DNA from: an uncultured Actinomycetes bacterium | GTDB taxonomy: Bacteria > Actinomycetota > Acidimicrobiia > Acidimicrobiales > RAAP-2 | Length of the DNA stretch: 5,211 nucleotides | Direction of reading: 5' to 3' | NCBI GenBank assembly: GCA_903854175.1 | Contig: CAINVQ010000030.1 | Coordinates: 1 to 5,211 of the forward strand | Part shown: piece by piece, positions 1 to 5,183 of the stretch | How positions within the stretch are numbered: the first letter of the stretch is position 1 | Layout: every line of letters starts with the position of its first letter | Notes under the pieces: model-generated | Database searches by the model: none | Seen by the model: the letters and a program-made list of their open reading frames with translations, nothing else | What the model was told of the DNA's origin: nothing | Program-made: the position numbers and the translations under genes

Positions 1-4
1 GTTC

Positions 5-10
5 TAACCT
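5..10 (+). promoter_or_regulatory. Candidate -10 element of a leaderless promoter for the hypothetical gene at 17
   Basis: TAACCT matches the actinobacterial -10 consensus TANNNT and ends 6 nt before the ATG at 17, so transcription would be expected to start at or next to the A of the start codon. The -35 region lies outside the window. The six bases between (AGAGAG) are purine-rich but too close to the ATG to be a normal Shine-Dalgarno. The call is supported by the same arrangement at three other first genes in this window. Confidence 0.5.
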
Positions 11-16
11 AGAGAG

Positions 17-469
17 ATGGCTCAGCCCTCATTCTCACCAGTACCCGCAGCAGGAGAAGTTCGCCTAACTGCTGAAACATCCGTGCCAGAAATTGGTCGT
101 AAGCAAAAAGCAGGCATGCAGCGTCACGCCAGCTTGAGCGATGCAGCAGGTCAAGGGACTCCCGCACCAGGAGAGGGCTATGCACTCACAATCGCGAAGA
201 ATGAATGCTCGAAATTGCATTTTGAAAATCATGATGACGCGCACGATGTCGAATGCGGCATAGGACTAATTGCAGCTAAGCGCGCGAGCATTATTGGCCG
301 TGGTCCAACTCTGGGTGATGTTCATGTCGCCCTAGAGATATTTGGCCTTAGTTCTGCAACAACGGTTTCACGAGATCAGGCACGTGCATTTTCTGGACTT
401 GGCCATTCCTACGCTAAGCAGCGCGAATTTGTTGACGCTGTATCTGTTTCGCAATTAGTAACCCCCTAG
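17..469 (+). CDS. Hypothetical protein (150 aa), first gene of the acyl-CoA dehydrogenase operon
   Basis: I do not recognise a named domain. The first ~50 residues are low-complexity (Ala, Pro, Ser, Gly rich), look disordered, and lack a signal peptide or membrane segment. From about residue 52 the protein looks folded: a GEGYALT stretch, an acidic/His patch with HDDAHDVE (72-79), an Ala-rich helix GLIAAKRAS ending in GRGPT (94-98), a DVHVALEIFGL helix, and a C-terminal segment with SYAKQREFVDAV (131-142). The pattern of a disordered N-terminus and a compact helical C-terminal half resembles uncharacterised actinobacterial proteins I have seen, but I cannot name a family. ATG 17 is chosen because it is the first in-frame start and has a TANNNT -10 element at leaderless distance. 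The stop lies 12 nt before the acyl-CoA dehydrogenase start, so the two are probably co-transcribed. An earlier start outside the window is not excluded. Confidence 0.7.
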   Translation: MAQPSFSPVPAAGEVRLTAETSVPEIGRKQKAGMQRHASLSDAAGQGTPAPGEGYALTIAKNECSKLHFENHDDAHDVECGIGLIAAKRASIIGRGPTLGDVHVALEIFGLSSATTVSRDQARAFSGLGHSYAKQREFVDAVSVSQLVTP

Positions 470-471
470 CT

Positions 472-476
472 AAGGA
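472..476 (+). promoter_or_regulatory. Shine-Dalgarno site for the acyl-CoA dehydrogenase
   Basis: AAGGA, followed by A-rich sequence, ends 5 nt before the ATG at 482. It lies in the 12-nt gap after the upstream TAG. This clear ribosome binding site on an internal operon gene contrasts with the four first genes, three of which lack one; it fixes the dehydrogenase start. Confidence 0.75.
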
Positions 477-481
477 AAAAA

Positions 482-1627
482 ATGAGTTTCTCACTTAATG
501 AAGAGCAACGCGCCTTTCGAGACATGATGCGGGGTTTTGTTGACGAACAAGTCGCGCCAAATGCCGAGCACTATGACCGCGAGCAGTCATTTCCGCAAAA
601 GAGTTTTGACGCTTGCGTGAAGATGGAGCTTCCATCACTTCAAGTACCAGCTGAATACGGTGGCGCAGGTGCTGACATGGTCACTCAGGCGATCATGGCT
701 GAAGAAGTTTCGCGTGGTTGTGCTTCAACTGGAGTGACTGTGCTCATTTCAAAGCTCGGCATGCTGCCAGTGATGAACTTCGCGTCAGAAGAAATCAAGC
801 ATACGTACTTGCCACGCATCGCAACTGGTGAAATTCAGGCTTCGTACTGTCTTTCAGAAGCAGACGCTGGATCAGATGTTGCGTCAATGCGCACTCGAGC
901 AGTTAAAGACGGCGACGACTGGATCATTAATGGTTCTAAGTACTGGATCACCAACGCTGGTGTCTCTGACACCTACACCGTGTTCGCGTCCACTGAGCCA
1001 GAACTCAAAGGTCGAGGCATCACGTGCTTTCTTGTAGAAAAAGACTGGCCAGGAGTTTCGTTTGGAAAGCACGAAGACAAGATGGGTCTTCGTGCATCTC
1101 CAACGAGTGAAGTGATCTTTAAGGATGTTCGCGTTCCTGATTCTCACCGCATTGGTGACGTAGGTCAGGGTTTCTCGATTGGTATGCACACCCTTGACCG
1201 TTCTCGTCCAACTATTGGTGCTCAGGCAGTAGGTATTGCGCAGGCAGCAATTGACTACGCCGGAAATTACATGAAGGGTCGCAAAGCATTCGGCGGCACG
1301 ATTGCTGACTTCCAGGGTCTTCGCTGGATGTTGGCTGATATGGCAATCCGAACTGAAGCTGCACGAGCCATGGTCTACACCGCATGTGCCGCAATTGACG
1401 CTGGAGACCCGGACAATAACCTCAGTTACCTCGGTGCTGCAGCCAAGTCATTCGCTTCAGACACAGCCATGAGCGTTGCTACTGATGCAGTGCAGCTCCT
1501 TGGAGGCTACGGCTTCACGAAGGAATTCCCAGTAGAGCGCTTTATGCGTGACGCCAAGATCACACAGATCTACGAGGGCACAAATCAAATTCAGCGCATT
1601 GTTGTAGCGAAGCATCTGCTTAAGTAG
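482..1627 (+). CDS. Acyl-CoA dehydrogenase (FAD-dependent, 381 aa)
   Basis: Catalyses alpha,beta-dehydrogenation of an acyl-CoA thioester with FAD, passing electrons to electron-transfer flavoprotein; cytoplasmic, in fatty-acid or branched-chain acyl-CoA breakdown. The full family architecture is present: N-terminal helical domain (about 1-118), middle beta domain (about 119-215) with signature 1 at 123-135 (CLSEADAGSDVAS), then the ITNAG flavin-contact segment near 156, and C-terminal helical domain with signature 2 at 338-357 (QLLGGYGF through the R/D pair). The catalytic base is most likely Glu365 in QIYEGTNQIQR, the position used by short- and medium-chain and butyryl-CoA dehydrogenases rather than the isovaleryl/long-chain position. 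Length is typical and the reading frame is intact. ATG 482 has an AAGGA ribosome binding site. It lies 12 nt after the upstream hypothetical gene and 4 nt before the next one, so it is the middle gene of an operon. Chain-length or branched substrate preference cannot be read from sequence alone. Confidence 0.96.
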   Translation: MSFSLNEEQRAFRDMMRGFVDEQVAPNAEHYDREQSFPQKSFDACVKMELPSLQVPAEYGGAGADMVTQAIMAEEVSRGCASTGVTVLISKLGMLPVMNFASEEIKHTYLPRIATGEIQASYCLSEADAGSDVASMRTRAVKDGDDWIINGSKYWITNAGVSDTYTVFASTEPELKGRGITCFLVEKDWPGVSFGKHEDKMGLRASPTSEVIFKDVRVPDSHRIGDVGQGFSIGMHTLDRSRPTIGAQAVGIAQAAIDYAGNYMKGRKAFGGTIADFQGLRWMLADMAIRTEAARAMVYTACAAIDAGDPDNNLSYLGAAAKSFASDTAMSVATDAVQLLGGYGFTKEFPVERFMRDAKITQIYEGTNQIQRIVVAKHLLK

Positions 1628-1631
1628 ATAC

Positions 1632-2192
1632 GTGACTATCTCAATGTCTTCGGCGGAGTATGTTCGTCGTGGCCTCATAAAAATAAGCGCAAGTAACGTT
1701 CTTGGCGTTATTGACAATCTTGATCTACGCCCTACGGGAAAGATCAATCCTGTCATTGGTGTTCCACTTCGTAACTTGCAACAAAAGCGAGACGTGCAGG
1801 CATTCGCAGCAACAGCTCCAATCGCTGCAGTTAAAGCGGTGCTCGAACTTCTTGCGCTAGAGCCTATGGAGCAAATTGTTGAGGCACTCGGAGATAACGC
1901 CGAACTACCAACGTTTGATCAAATGTCTGTTGCAATTGACCAGCTTGTAAAAAATGGTTCAACCACTGACGACATTGTTGCTCTCATGGCTTTTGCCATT
2001 GGGGAAGAATTCCCAGCCGGGCCACATTGCCAGAAACTCTTTGAAGAGCGAGCTGAATACGCACTACCTCAGCTTCCTGAAGGGGCTGTTGCAACAACTT
2101 CATTCTTCACGCCCAAGGTTATTGACCCAGCAATTAAAGAGCAACGCCAAGCTCGAAAAGAAGCTCAGAAGAAAAAGAAGAAGCGCAACTAG
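1632..2192 (+). CDS. Hypothetical protein with lysine-rich C-terminus (186 aa), last gene of the operon
   Basis: No domain I can name; predicted cytoplasmic, with no signal peptide or membrane segment. Residues 10-45 look like a conserved core (YVRRGLIKISASN, VIDNLDLRPTGKINPVIG), followed by a helix-rich region 54-125 with repeated acidic/hydrophobic helices (LELLALEPMEQIVEALG, TTDDIVALMAFAIGEEFP). Residues 135-165 are mixed, and 166-186 form a charged, probably helical tail ending in KKKKKRN. The GTG at 1632 begins 4 nt after the dehydrogenase stop, which suggests translational coupling; no good Shine-Dalgarno is present. An in-frame ATG at 1644 is an alternative start that would trim four residues. 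Its TAG overlaps the stop of the convergent Lgt-like gene by 4 nt, and the lysine tail is encoded by one arm of a perfect inverted repeat, so the tail may partly reflect terminator constraint. Operon position suggests, but does not show, a link to acyl-CoA metabolism. Confidence 0.8.
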   Translation: MTISMSSAEYVRRGLIKISASNVLGVIDNLDLRPTGKINPVIGVPLRNLQQKRDVQAFAATAPIAAVKAVLELLALEPMEQIVEALGDNAELPTFDQMSVAIDQLVKNGSTTDDIVALMAFAIGEEFPAGPHCQKLFEERAEYALPQLPEGAVATTSFFTPKVIDPAIKEQRQARKEAQKKKKKRN

Positions 2193-2207
2193 CTCGCTTC
2201 TTCTTTT
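2173..2207. terminator. Bidirectional hairpin terminator embedded in two convergent coding ends
   Basis: A perfect 13-bp inverted repeat: 2173-2185 (AAAAGAAGAAGCG) and 2195-2207 (CGCTTCTTCTTTT), with a 9-nt loop 2186-2194 (CAACTAGCT). The A-rich outer arm on one side and T-rich outer arm on the other give a U-rich 3' end to the transcript in both directions, although the U's are inside the stem and are not followed by a separate long U tract. The loop contains CTAG, which supplies the stop codons of both the plus-strand 186-aa gene and the minus-strand Lgt-like gene. The position between converging operons is what a bidirectional terminator needs. Confidence 0.7.
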
Positions 2208-2944
2208 CGGAGTGCTCGTAAAAGTATTAGCAGACCGACGGCGCTCAGAACGAGCCCGGAAATTTGAACGCCAACAGATCCGCTGTGCGACTGCTCTCCG
2301 AGAAGAAATTTTTCATCAAGTGAACGAACTATTCCCCAGATAAACATTCCTGCTCCAGCAATAGCTCCAGGCTTCGTAATGAATCTTGATCCTGCAAGGA
2401 GCATCAACCAGAGCAGTCCATCTTCGGCACCCTGAATAAGTGGGACCGGAACACGGTTTCCTATTTGCCCCGCGTAGTGAATCCCAAACCACTGGTTAGT
2501 TAGGTGTCCTCCGCCGTCAACCATGAACTGGGGACCAAGAACACGTCCTAGCGCCCATCCAGCAATGAGCGCTGGAACAAGTGCGTCGGCAAATTTTGCG
2601 AGTGATGTGGTTTTCCAGTATCGGTTTTTTAGGTAGAGGCCAACTGGGATACCAATTGCTATTGCGCCAAAGCTTGCGAGGCCACCTTGCCAAATTGCGA
2701 ACCAACGTCCAATATTGCCCGAGTAGTACGACCAGTTGGTGAAGATGTTGGCGAGTCTTGCACCGAGGAGCCCAGTAACGACAAGAACTCCCGCGAATGC
2801 TCCAAAGTGTGTTGAATCAATACCCGCTTTTATGAGTCTCTTCTCTGCGTAGATGTACGTTACGTACGCTGCAATAGCGAGACCAAACCCATAAATATGA
2901 AATACCAATGGTCCAATGTGAAAAGAAGTTGGAAAGGCAGACAC
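2189..2944 (-). CDS. Lgt-like membrane protein (prolipoprotein diacylglyceryl transferase family), divergent
   Basis: Lgt moves a diacylglyceryl group from phosphatidylglycerol to the lipobox cysteine of prelipoproteins in the cytoplasmic membrane. This 251-aa protein has about seven hydrophobic segments and Lgt landmarks: HIYGFG (16-21, cf. E. coli H24-W-Y26), GARLANIF with Arg63, WQGGLASFG (85-93), Asp120 and Arg134 spaced as E. coli D129 and R143, and VRSLDE with Arg207 and Glu211 matching R239 and E243. By manual alignment E. coli H103 is Phe92, N146 is Gly137, Y235 is Trp203, and the HPxQLYE motif is reduced to QxxE (171-174); the segment after Arg134 (GPQFMVDGGGH) is also atypical. It may be a lineage-specific Lgt or a paralogue with another role, so I give no gene symbol. 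The GTG start lies 3 nt after the stop of the upstream NlpC/P60 gene; no in-frame ATG is nearby. A GGAAGAG lies 14 nt upstream, rather far for a Shine-Dalgarno. Its stop overlaps the convergent gene by 4 nt. Confidence 0.85.
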   Translation of the reverse strand: MSAFPTSFHIGPLVFHIYGFGLAIAAYVTYIYAEKRLIKAGIDSTHFGAFAGVLVVTGLLGARLANIFTNWSYYSGNIGRWFAIWQGGLASFGAIAIGIPVGLYLKNRYWKTTSLAKFADALVPALIAGWALGRVLGPQFMVDGGGHLTNQWFGIHYAGQIGNRVPVPLIQGAEDGLLWLMLLAGSRFITKPGAIAGAGMFIWGIVRSLDEKFLLGEQSHSGSVGVQISGLVLSAVGLLILLRALRKEEAS

Positions 2945-2947
2945 GGT

Positions 2948-4039
2948 TTAGGCGCGTACTCTTCCAATGCCTGCGAATCCGTAGCCAAGTCGAACTCTAA
3001 CAATGTGAACTCTTGTTCCAGTGTGCTCAGCTTCGATCATTTTTCCAGCGCCAACATACATTGCCACGTGAGAGTAGCCGTGCCACCCATAGAACAAAAG
3101 GTCACCGGGTTGAATGTTGTACAGCGGTACTCGAACAGTGTTGTTCCACTGCCCACCAGAGAAGTGAGGGAGCGCTATTCCAACTGCGTTGTACGCCAGC
3201 ATTGTTAGCCCTGAGCAGTCAACGCCGTAACGACTAGCCCCACCCCAGCGATACCAAACTCCAATAAAGGTTTCAGCGGCTCGGACAGCACGACCACCAA
3301 GTGTGTTTGGTGGGGGAGCAGGGATTCCGTTTGGTCGAGCGCTGTTAAGCGCCTTTCCGTCTTTTGCTGCCTGTGCTGCTTGCAGCGCGTACACGATTGT
3401 GGCGATTCTTCCCTTGACGTGATTAAGCGTTGACTGGAGGTTGCGTTGCAGACCCTGAGCTTTTGTATATGCACCGCGTGCAACAGCATTCGCCTGCGCC
3501 GCCGCAGCTTGTTGGCTCGCTAGAACTGCACGCTGCTGAGTGAGCTGAATTTTGTAGTTCTTTAGTCCAGCAATTGTGCTTGAGACGTTTCCTTCAGCAA
3601 GTTGGTTGTAGACATTTGTTGCACCAAGTTTTGAAGCGTCAGAGGTGAACAGGGGATTGGTGCTACTTCGAGCTCCGGCATTGACATAGGCAAAAATCGC
3701 GGAGTCTTTAAGTTGGACGTTTCCTTTTTTAACTCGACTTTCAATGCTGCTTACTGTGGCCCTGGTATTTGCAATTTCTTTGTTGATCTTGCTCAGCTTC
3801 ATCTGTGCTTGGTCATACTTTTGGCTAAGCACGCCAACCTTCTGATTAATTGCGTTCATTTGCTTTAGAAGTGCAGCAGCCTGGGCTCGAGCTTCCTTCA
3901 AAGTCTGAGCGTGAGCCTGGCGTGGAGAAATCACCAGAGTGCTGGTGCACACTGTCAAAATGGCCAGGGCTGTTAGAAACCACCTAGTCGTGGTGTTGGC
4001 CGTAGCGTCGATAGGCGCTCTGAGCGCTCGACGAGTCAT
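2948..4039 (-). CDS. Secreted NlpC/P60 peptidoglycan endopeptidase, RipA-like (363 aa)
   Basis: A cell-wall hydrolase expected to cut within the peptidoglycan stem peptide outside the membrane, in wall remodelling or daughter-cell separation. Residues 1-44 form a Sec-type signal peptide: arginines at 3, 4, 7 and 19, hydrophobic core about 20-37 and a likely cleavage after AHA (42-44). Residues 46-115 and about 155-230 are predicted coiled coils rich in Ala, Gln and Lys, the autoinhibitory or recruiting type seen in Rip and CwlO-like enzymes. A Pro-rich linker (PNGIPAPPPN, 236-245) leads to the NlpC/P60 domain (about 250-363): Cys275 in GVDCSGL, His324 in YSHVAMY and Glu336 in MIEAE. The spacing C+49 to H and H+12 to E equals that reported for mycobacterial RipA (C383, H432, E444), so a Cys-His-Glu triad is likely. 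It is first in a minus-strand pair with the Lgt-like gene (3-nt gap). The ATG at 4039 has no Shine-Dalgarno but a TANNNT 7 nt upstream. Confidence 0.94.
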   Translation of the reverse strand: MTRRALRAPIDATANTTTRWFLTALAILTVCTSTLVISPRQAHAQTLKEARAQAAALLKQMNAINQKVGVLSQKYDQAQMKLSKINKEIANTRATVSSIESRVKKGNVQLKDSAIFAYVNAGARSSTNPLFTSDASKLGATNVYNQLAEGNVSSTIAGLKNYKIQLTQQRAVLASQQAAAAQANAVARGAYTKAQGLQRNLQSTLNHVKGRIATIVYALQAAQAAKDGKALNSARPNGIPAPPPNTLGGRAVRAAETFIGVWYRWGGASRYGVDCSGLTMLAYNAVGIALPHFSGGQWNNTVRVPLYNIQPGDLLFYGWHGYSHVAMYVGAGKMIEAEHTGTRVHIVRVRLGYGFAGIGRVRA

Positions 4040-4046
4040 ACATATA

Positions 4047-4052
4047 AGGCTA
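4047..4052 (-). promoter_or_regulatory. Candidate -10 element of a leaderless promoter for the NlpC/P60 gene
   Basis: Read on the minus strand, TAGCCT fits TANNNT and ends 7 nt before the ATG at 4039. The bases between (TATATGT) contain no Shine-Dalgarno, and the sequence further upstream has none either. No convincing -35 hexamer lies 16-18 nt upstream; a near-palindrome occupies that place. Confidence 0.5.
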
Positions 4053-4069
4053 GTTTGCCCGGGGCGACT

Positions 4070-4083
4070 TTAGGACGTCGTAA
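4070..4083. promoter_or_regulatory. Imperfect palindrome over the -35 region of the NlpC/P60 promoter (possible operator)
   Basis: TTAGGACGTCGTAA reads the same on both strands except for one G/G pair (positions 4 and 11 of the site). If transcription of the NlpC/P60 gene starts at 4039, the site lies about 31-44 bases upstream, where an activator or repressor would act. One copy only and no family match known to me, so this is tentative. Confidence 0.25.
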
Positions 4084-4118
4084 GCCTGTGAATCATCTAA
4101 AATACCTGGTCAAAGGCT
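4083..4118. repeat. Short inverted repeat with 18-nt spacer in the divergent region
   Basis: AGCCTGTGA (4083-4091) pairs with TCAAAGGCT (4110-4118), 8 of 9 positions matching. The arms could form a hairpin in RNA or be a two-half-site protein-binding element for either divergent promoter. The match is short enough to be chance. Confidence 0.25.
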
Positions 4119-4178
4119 ATGTAAGTTCTGGGATTCTTATGAATTACTGATGATGTAACTGCATTTTCCTGCACAGAA

Positions 4179-4184
4179 TAGGCT
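4179..4184 (+). promoter_or_regulatory. Candidate -10 element of a leaderless promoter for the CitE-like gene
   Basis: TAGGCT fits TANNNT and ends 7 nt before the ATG at 4192. No Shine-Dalgarno is present in the CGTCCCT between them or immediately upstream, so a leaderless start explains how this gene is translated. No strong -35 hexamer is visible. Confidence 0.55.
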
Positions 4185-4191
4185 CGTCCCT

Positions 4192-5133
4192 ATGTCACAG
4201 CGCTCAAAACACCTTCCACGTCGTAGTTGCCTCTCTACTCCAGGATCTTCGGACCGGTTTCTTGCCAAGGCCCCAACCGCCAAAGCAGACTTCTCCTTCT
4301 TAGACCTTGAAGATGCAGTGGCACCAAATGAAAAGGTTGCTGCTCGTGCAAAAGTTGTTAACGCCATTCGAACACTCGACTGGGATGACCGCGTGCTCTG
4401 TGTTCGTGTCAACGCGTGGGACACAGTGTGGACCTACGGAGACGTAATTGAAGTAGTAGGAAATGCCGGACCGCGTCTTGACGAGATCATGATGCCTAAG
4501 GTTCAGTCTGCTGCAGAAGTGATTGCCATGGACCTGCTTCTTACACAGGTTGAAAAGAACAGCGGACTTCCAGTTGGCCACATTGGACTTGAGTGCCAGA
4601 TTGAAACCGCACAGGGACTCATCAATGTTGAAGAAATCTGTGCCGCCTCACCGCGCATTGAGTCAATTGTCTTTGGTCCAGCTGACTTCGCTGCATCAAT
4701 TGGAATGCCAGTTACCACCATTGACGAAACAATTCACACCGCACAGCCATCAAACGCATTTAGCTACGTATTCGCCAAGATTCTGATGGCTGGTCGCGCG
4801 AATGGCCTTCACGTCATTGACGGCCCGTTCCTTAAAGTACGCGACCTCGATGCGCTTCGTTTTGCTGCAGGTGTGAGTGCCTCATACGGTTACGACGGCA
4901 AGTGGGCACTGACTCCAGACCAGGCACTTGTGCTCAACGAGGTCTACTCACCAAGCCAGGACATGTTTGACAAGTCCTTTGACATCTTGGATATCTACAA
5001 GGTTGCTACTGAACAAGACGGAACTGGCGCGCTCATGATGGGTGACGAAATGATCGATGAAGCATCAGCAAAGATTGCCCAGTCATTCGTAACTCGTGGT
5101 GAGCGTTCAGGAATGAAGCGCACCTCAAAATAA
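4192..5133 (+). CDS. CoA-ester lyase, HpcH/HpaI aldolase / citrate-lyase-beta-like family (313 aa)
   Basis: Members cleave or condense beta-hydroxyacyl-CoA esters (malyl-, methylmalyl- or citramalyl-CoA) with a divalent metal, yielding acetyl- or propionyl-CoA plus glyoxylate or pyruvate; some are thioesterases. The (beta/alpha)8 family signs are clear: RRSCLSTPGSS (10-20) at the N-terminus, FLDLEDAVAP (36-45), Arg72 in VRVNAW as the expected substrate arginine, MMPKVQ (100-105), IETAQGL with Glu138 and FGPADFAASIG with Asp165 as the expected Mg2+ ligands, HVIDGPF with Asp210, and the GYDGKWALTPDQ block (233-244) typical of CitE-like and malyl-CoA lyases. Length fits stand-alone lyases, and no citrate lyase alpha or gamma (CitF, CitD) gene is beside it, so a true citrate lyase subunit is unlikely. 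Which CoA ester is used cannot be decided here. Monocistronic: candidate own promoter upstream and hairpin terminator downstream. Start ATG 4192 is favoured by the -10 element and by the motif position near the N-terminus. Confidence 0.93.
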   Translation: MSQRSKHLPRRSCLSTPGSSDRFLAKAPTAKADFSFLDLEDAVAPNEKVAARAKVVNAIRTLDWDDRVLCVRVNAWDTVWTYGDVIEVVGNAGPRLDEIMMPKVQSAAEVIAMDLLLTQVEKNSGLPVGHIGLECQIETAQGLINVEEICAASPRIESIVFGPADFAASIGMPVTTIDETIHTAQPSNAFSYVFAKILMAGRANGLHVIDGPFLKVRDLDALRFAAGVSASYGYDGKWALTPDQALVLNEVYSPSQDMFDKSFDILDIYKVATEQDGTGALMMGDEMIDEASAKIAQSFVTRGERSGMKRTSK

Positions 5134-5141
5134 TTAGAATA

Positions 5142-5164
5142 CCGACTGAATTAGTCGGGATTTT
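5142..5164 (+). terminator. Short hairpin terminator after the CitE-like gene
   Basis: CCGACT (5142-5147) and AGTCGG (5153-5158) form a 6-bp perfect stem with a 5-nt loop (GAATT), followed after GA by TTTT (5161-5164). It begins 8 nt after the TAA. The stem is short and the T run weak, so termination may be partial. Confidence 0.6.
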
Positions 5165-5171
5165 GGGCATT

Positions 5172-5177
5172 TAAGGT
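5172..5177 (+). promoter_or_regulatory. Candidate -10 element, overlapping a possible ribosome binding site, for the gene at 5184
   Basis: TAAGGT fits TANNNT and ends 6 nt before the ATG at 5184, the same spacing as at the first gene of the window. The overlapping AAGGTGG (5173-5179) could instead act as a Shine-Dalgarno with good spacing. The two readings exclude each other for a leaderless transcript but both support the start codon. Confidence 0.4.
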
Positions 5178-5183
5178 GGCGTA

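Larger units (their letters stand above)
4040..4191. other. Divergent intergenic region between the NlpC/P60 and CitE-like genes
   Basis: This 152-bp space is the longest non-coding stretch of the window. It holds a candidate -10 element at each end, an imperfect 14-bp palindrome (4070-4083), and an imperfect 9-bp inverted repeat with an 18-nt spacer (4083-4091 and 4110-4118). I see no small ORF of note, no recognisable riboswitch and no tRNA. Confidence 0.8.

Noticed and set aside
884..1189. 101-aa open frame antisense to the acyl-CoA dehydrogenase
   Set aside because: It lies wholly opposite a strongly conserved enzyme; its protein looks unstructured in composition and shows no domain, and no promoter or ribosome binding site supports it.
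1457..1756. 99-aa open frame on the minus strand across the dehydrogenase/hypothetical junction
   Set aside because: It is antisense to the ends of two well-supported genes in an operon and has no recognisable features.
1954..2343. 129-aa plus-strand open frame running past the convergent junction
   Set aside because: It is a +1-frame shadow of the 186-aa gene and then antisense to the Lgt-like gene; its Leu/Arg/Ser-rich composition is typical of a shifted frame.
4041..4043. ATG four bases upstream of the chosen NlpC/P60 start (ATGTATG)
   Set aside because: It is out of frame with the NlpC/P60 coding sequence; only the ATG at 4039 gives the signal peptide and enzyme.
4108..4113. TTGACC on the minus strand as a -35 box for the NlpC/P60 gene
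   Set aside because: No TANNNT-like -10 lies 16-18 nt downstream of it, and it is more than 50 nt upstream of the better-placed TAGCCT element.
4137..4424. 95-aa minus-strand open frame opposite the start of the CitE-like gene
   Set aside because: It is Ser/Arg/Thr-rich, antisense to the conserved N-terminal motifs of the lyase, and has no supporting start signals.
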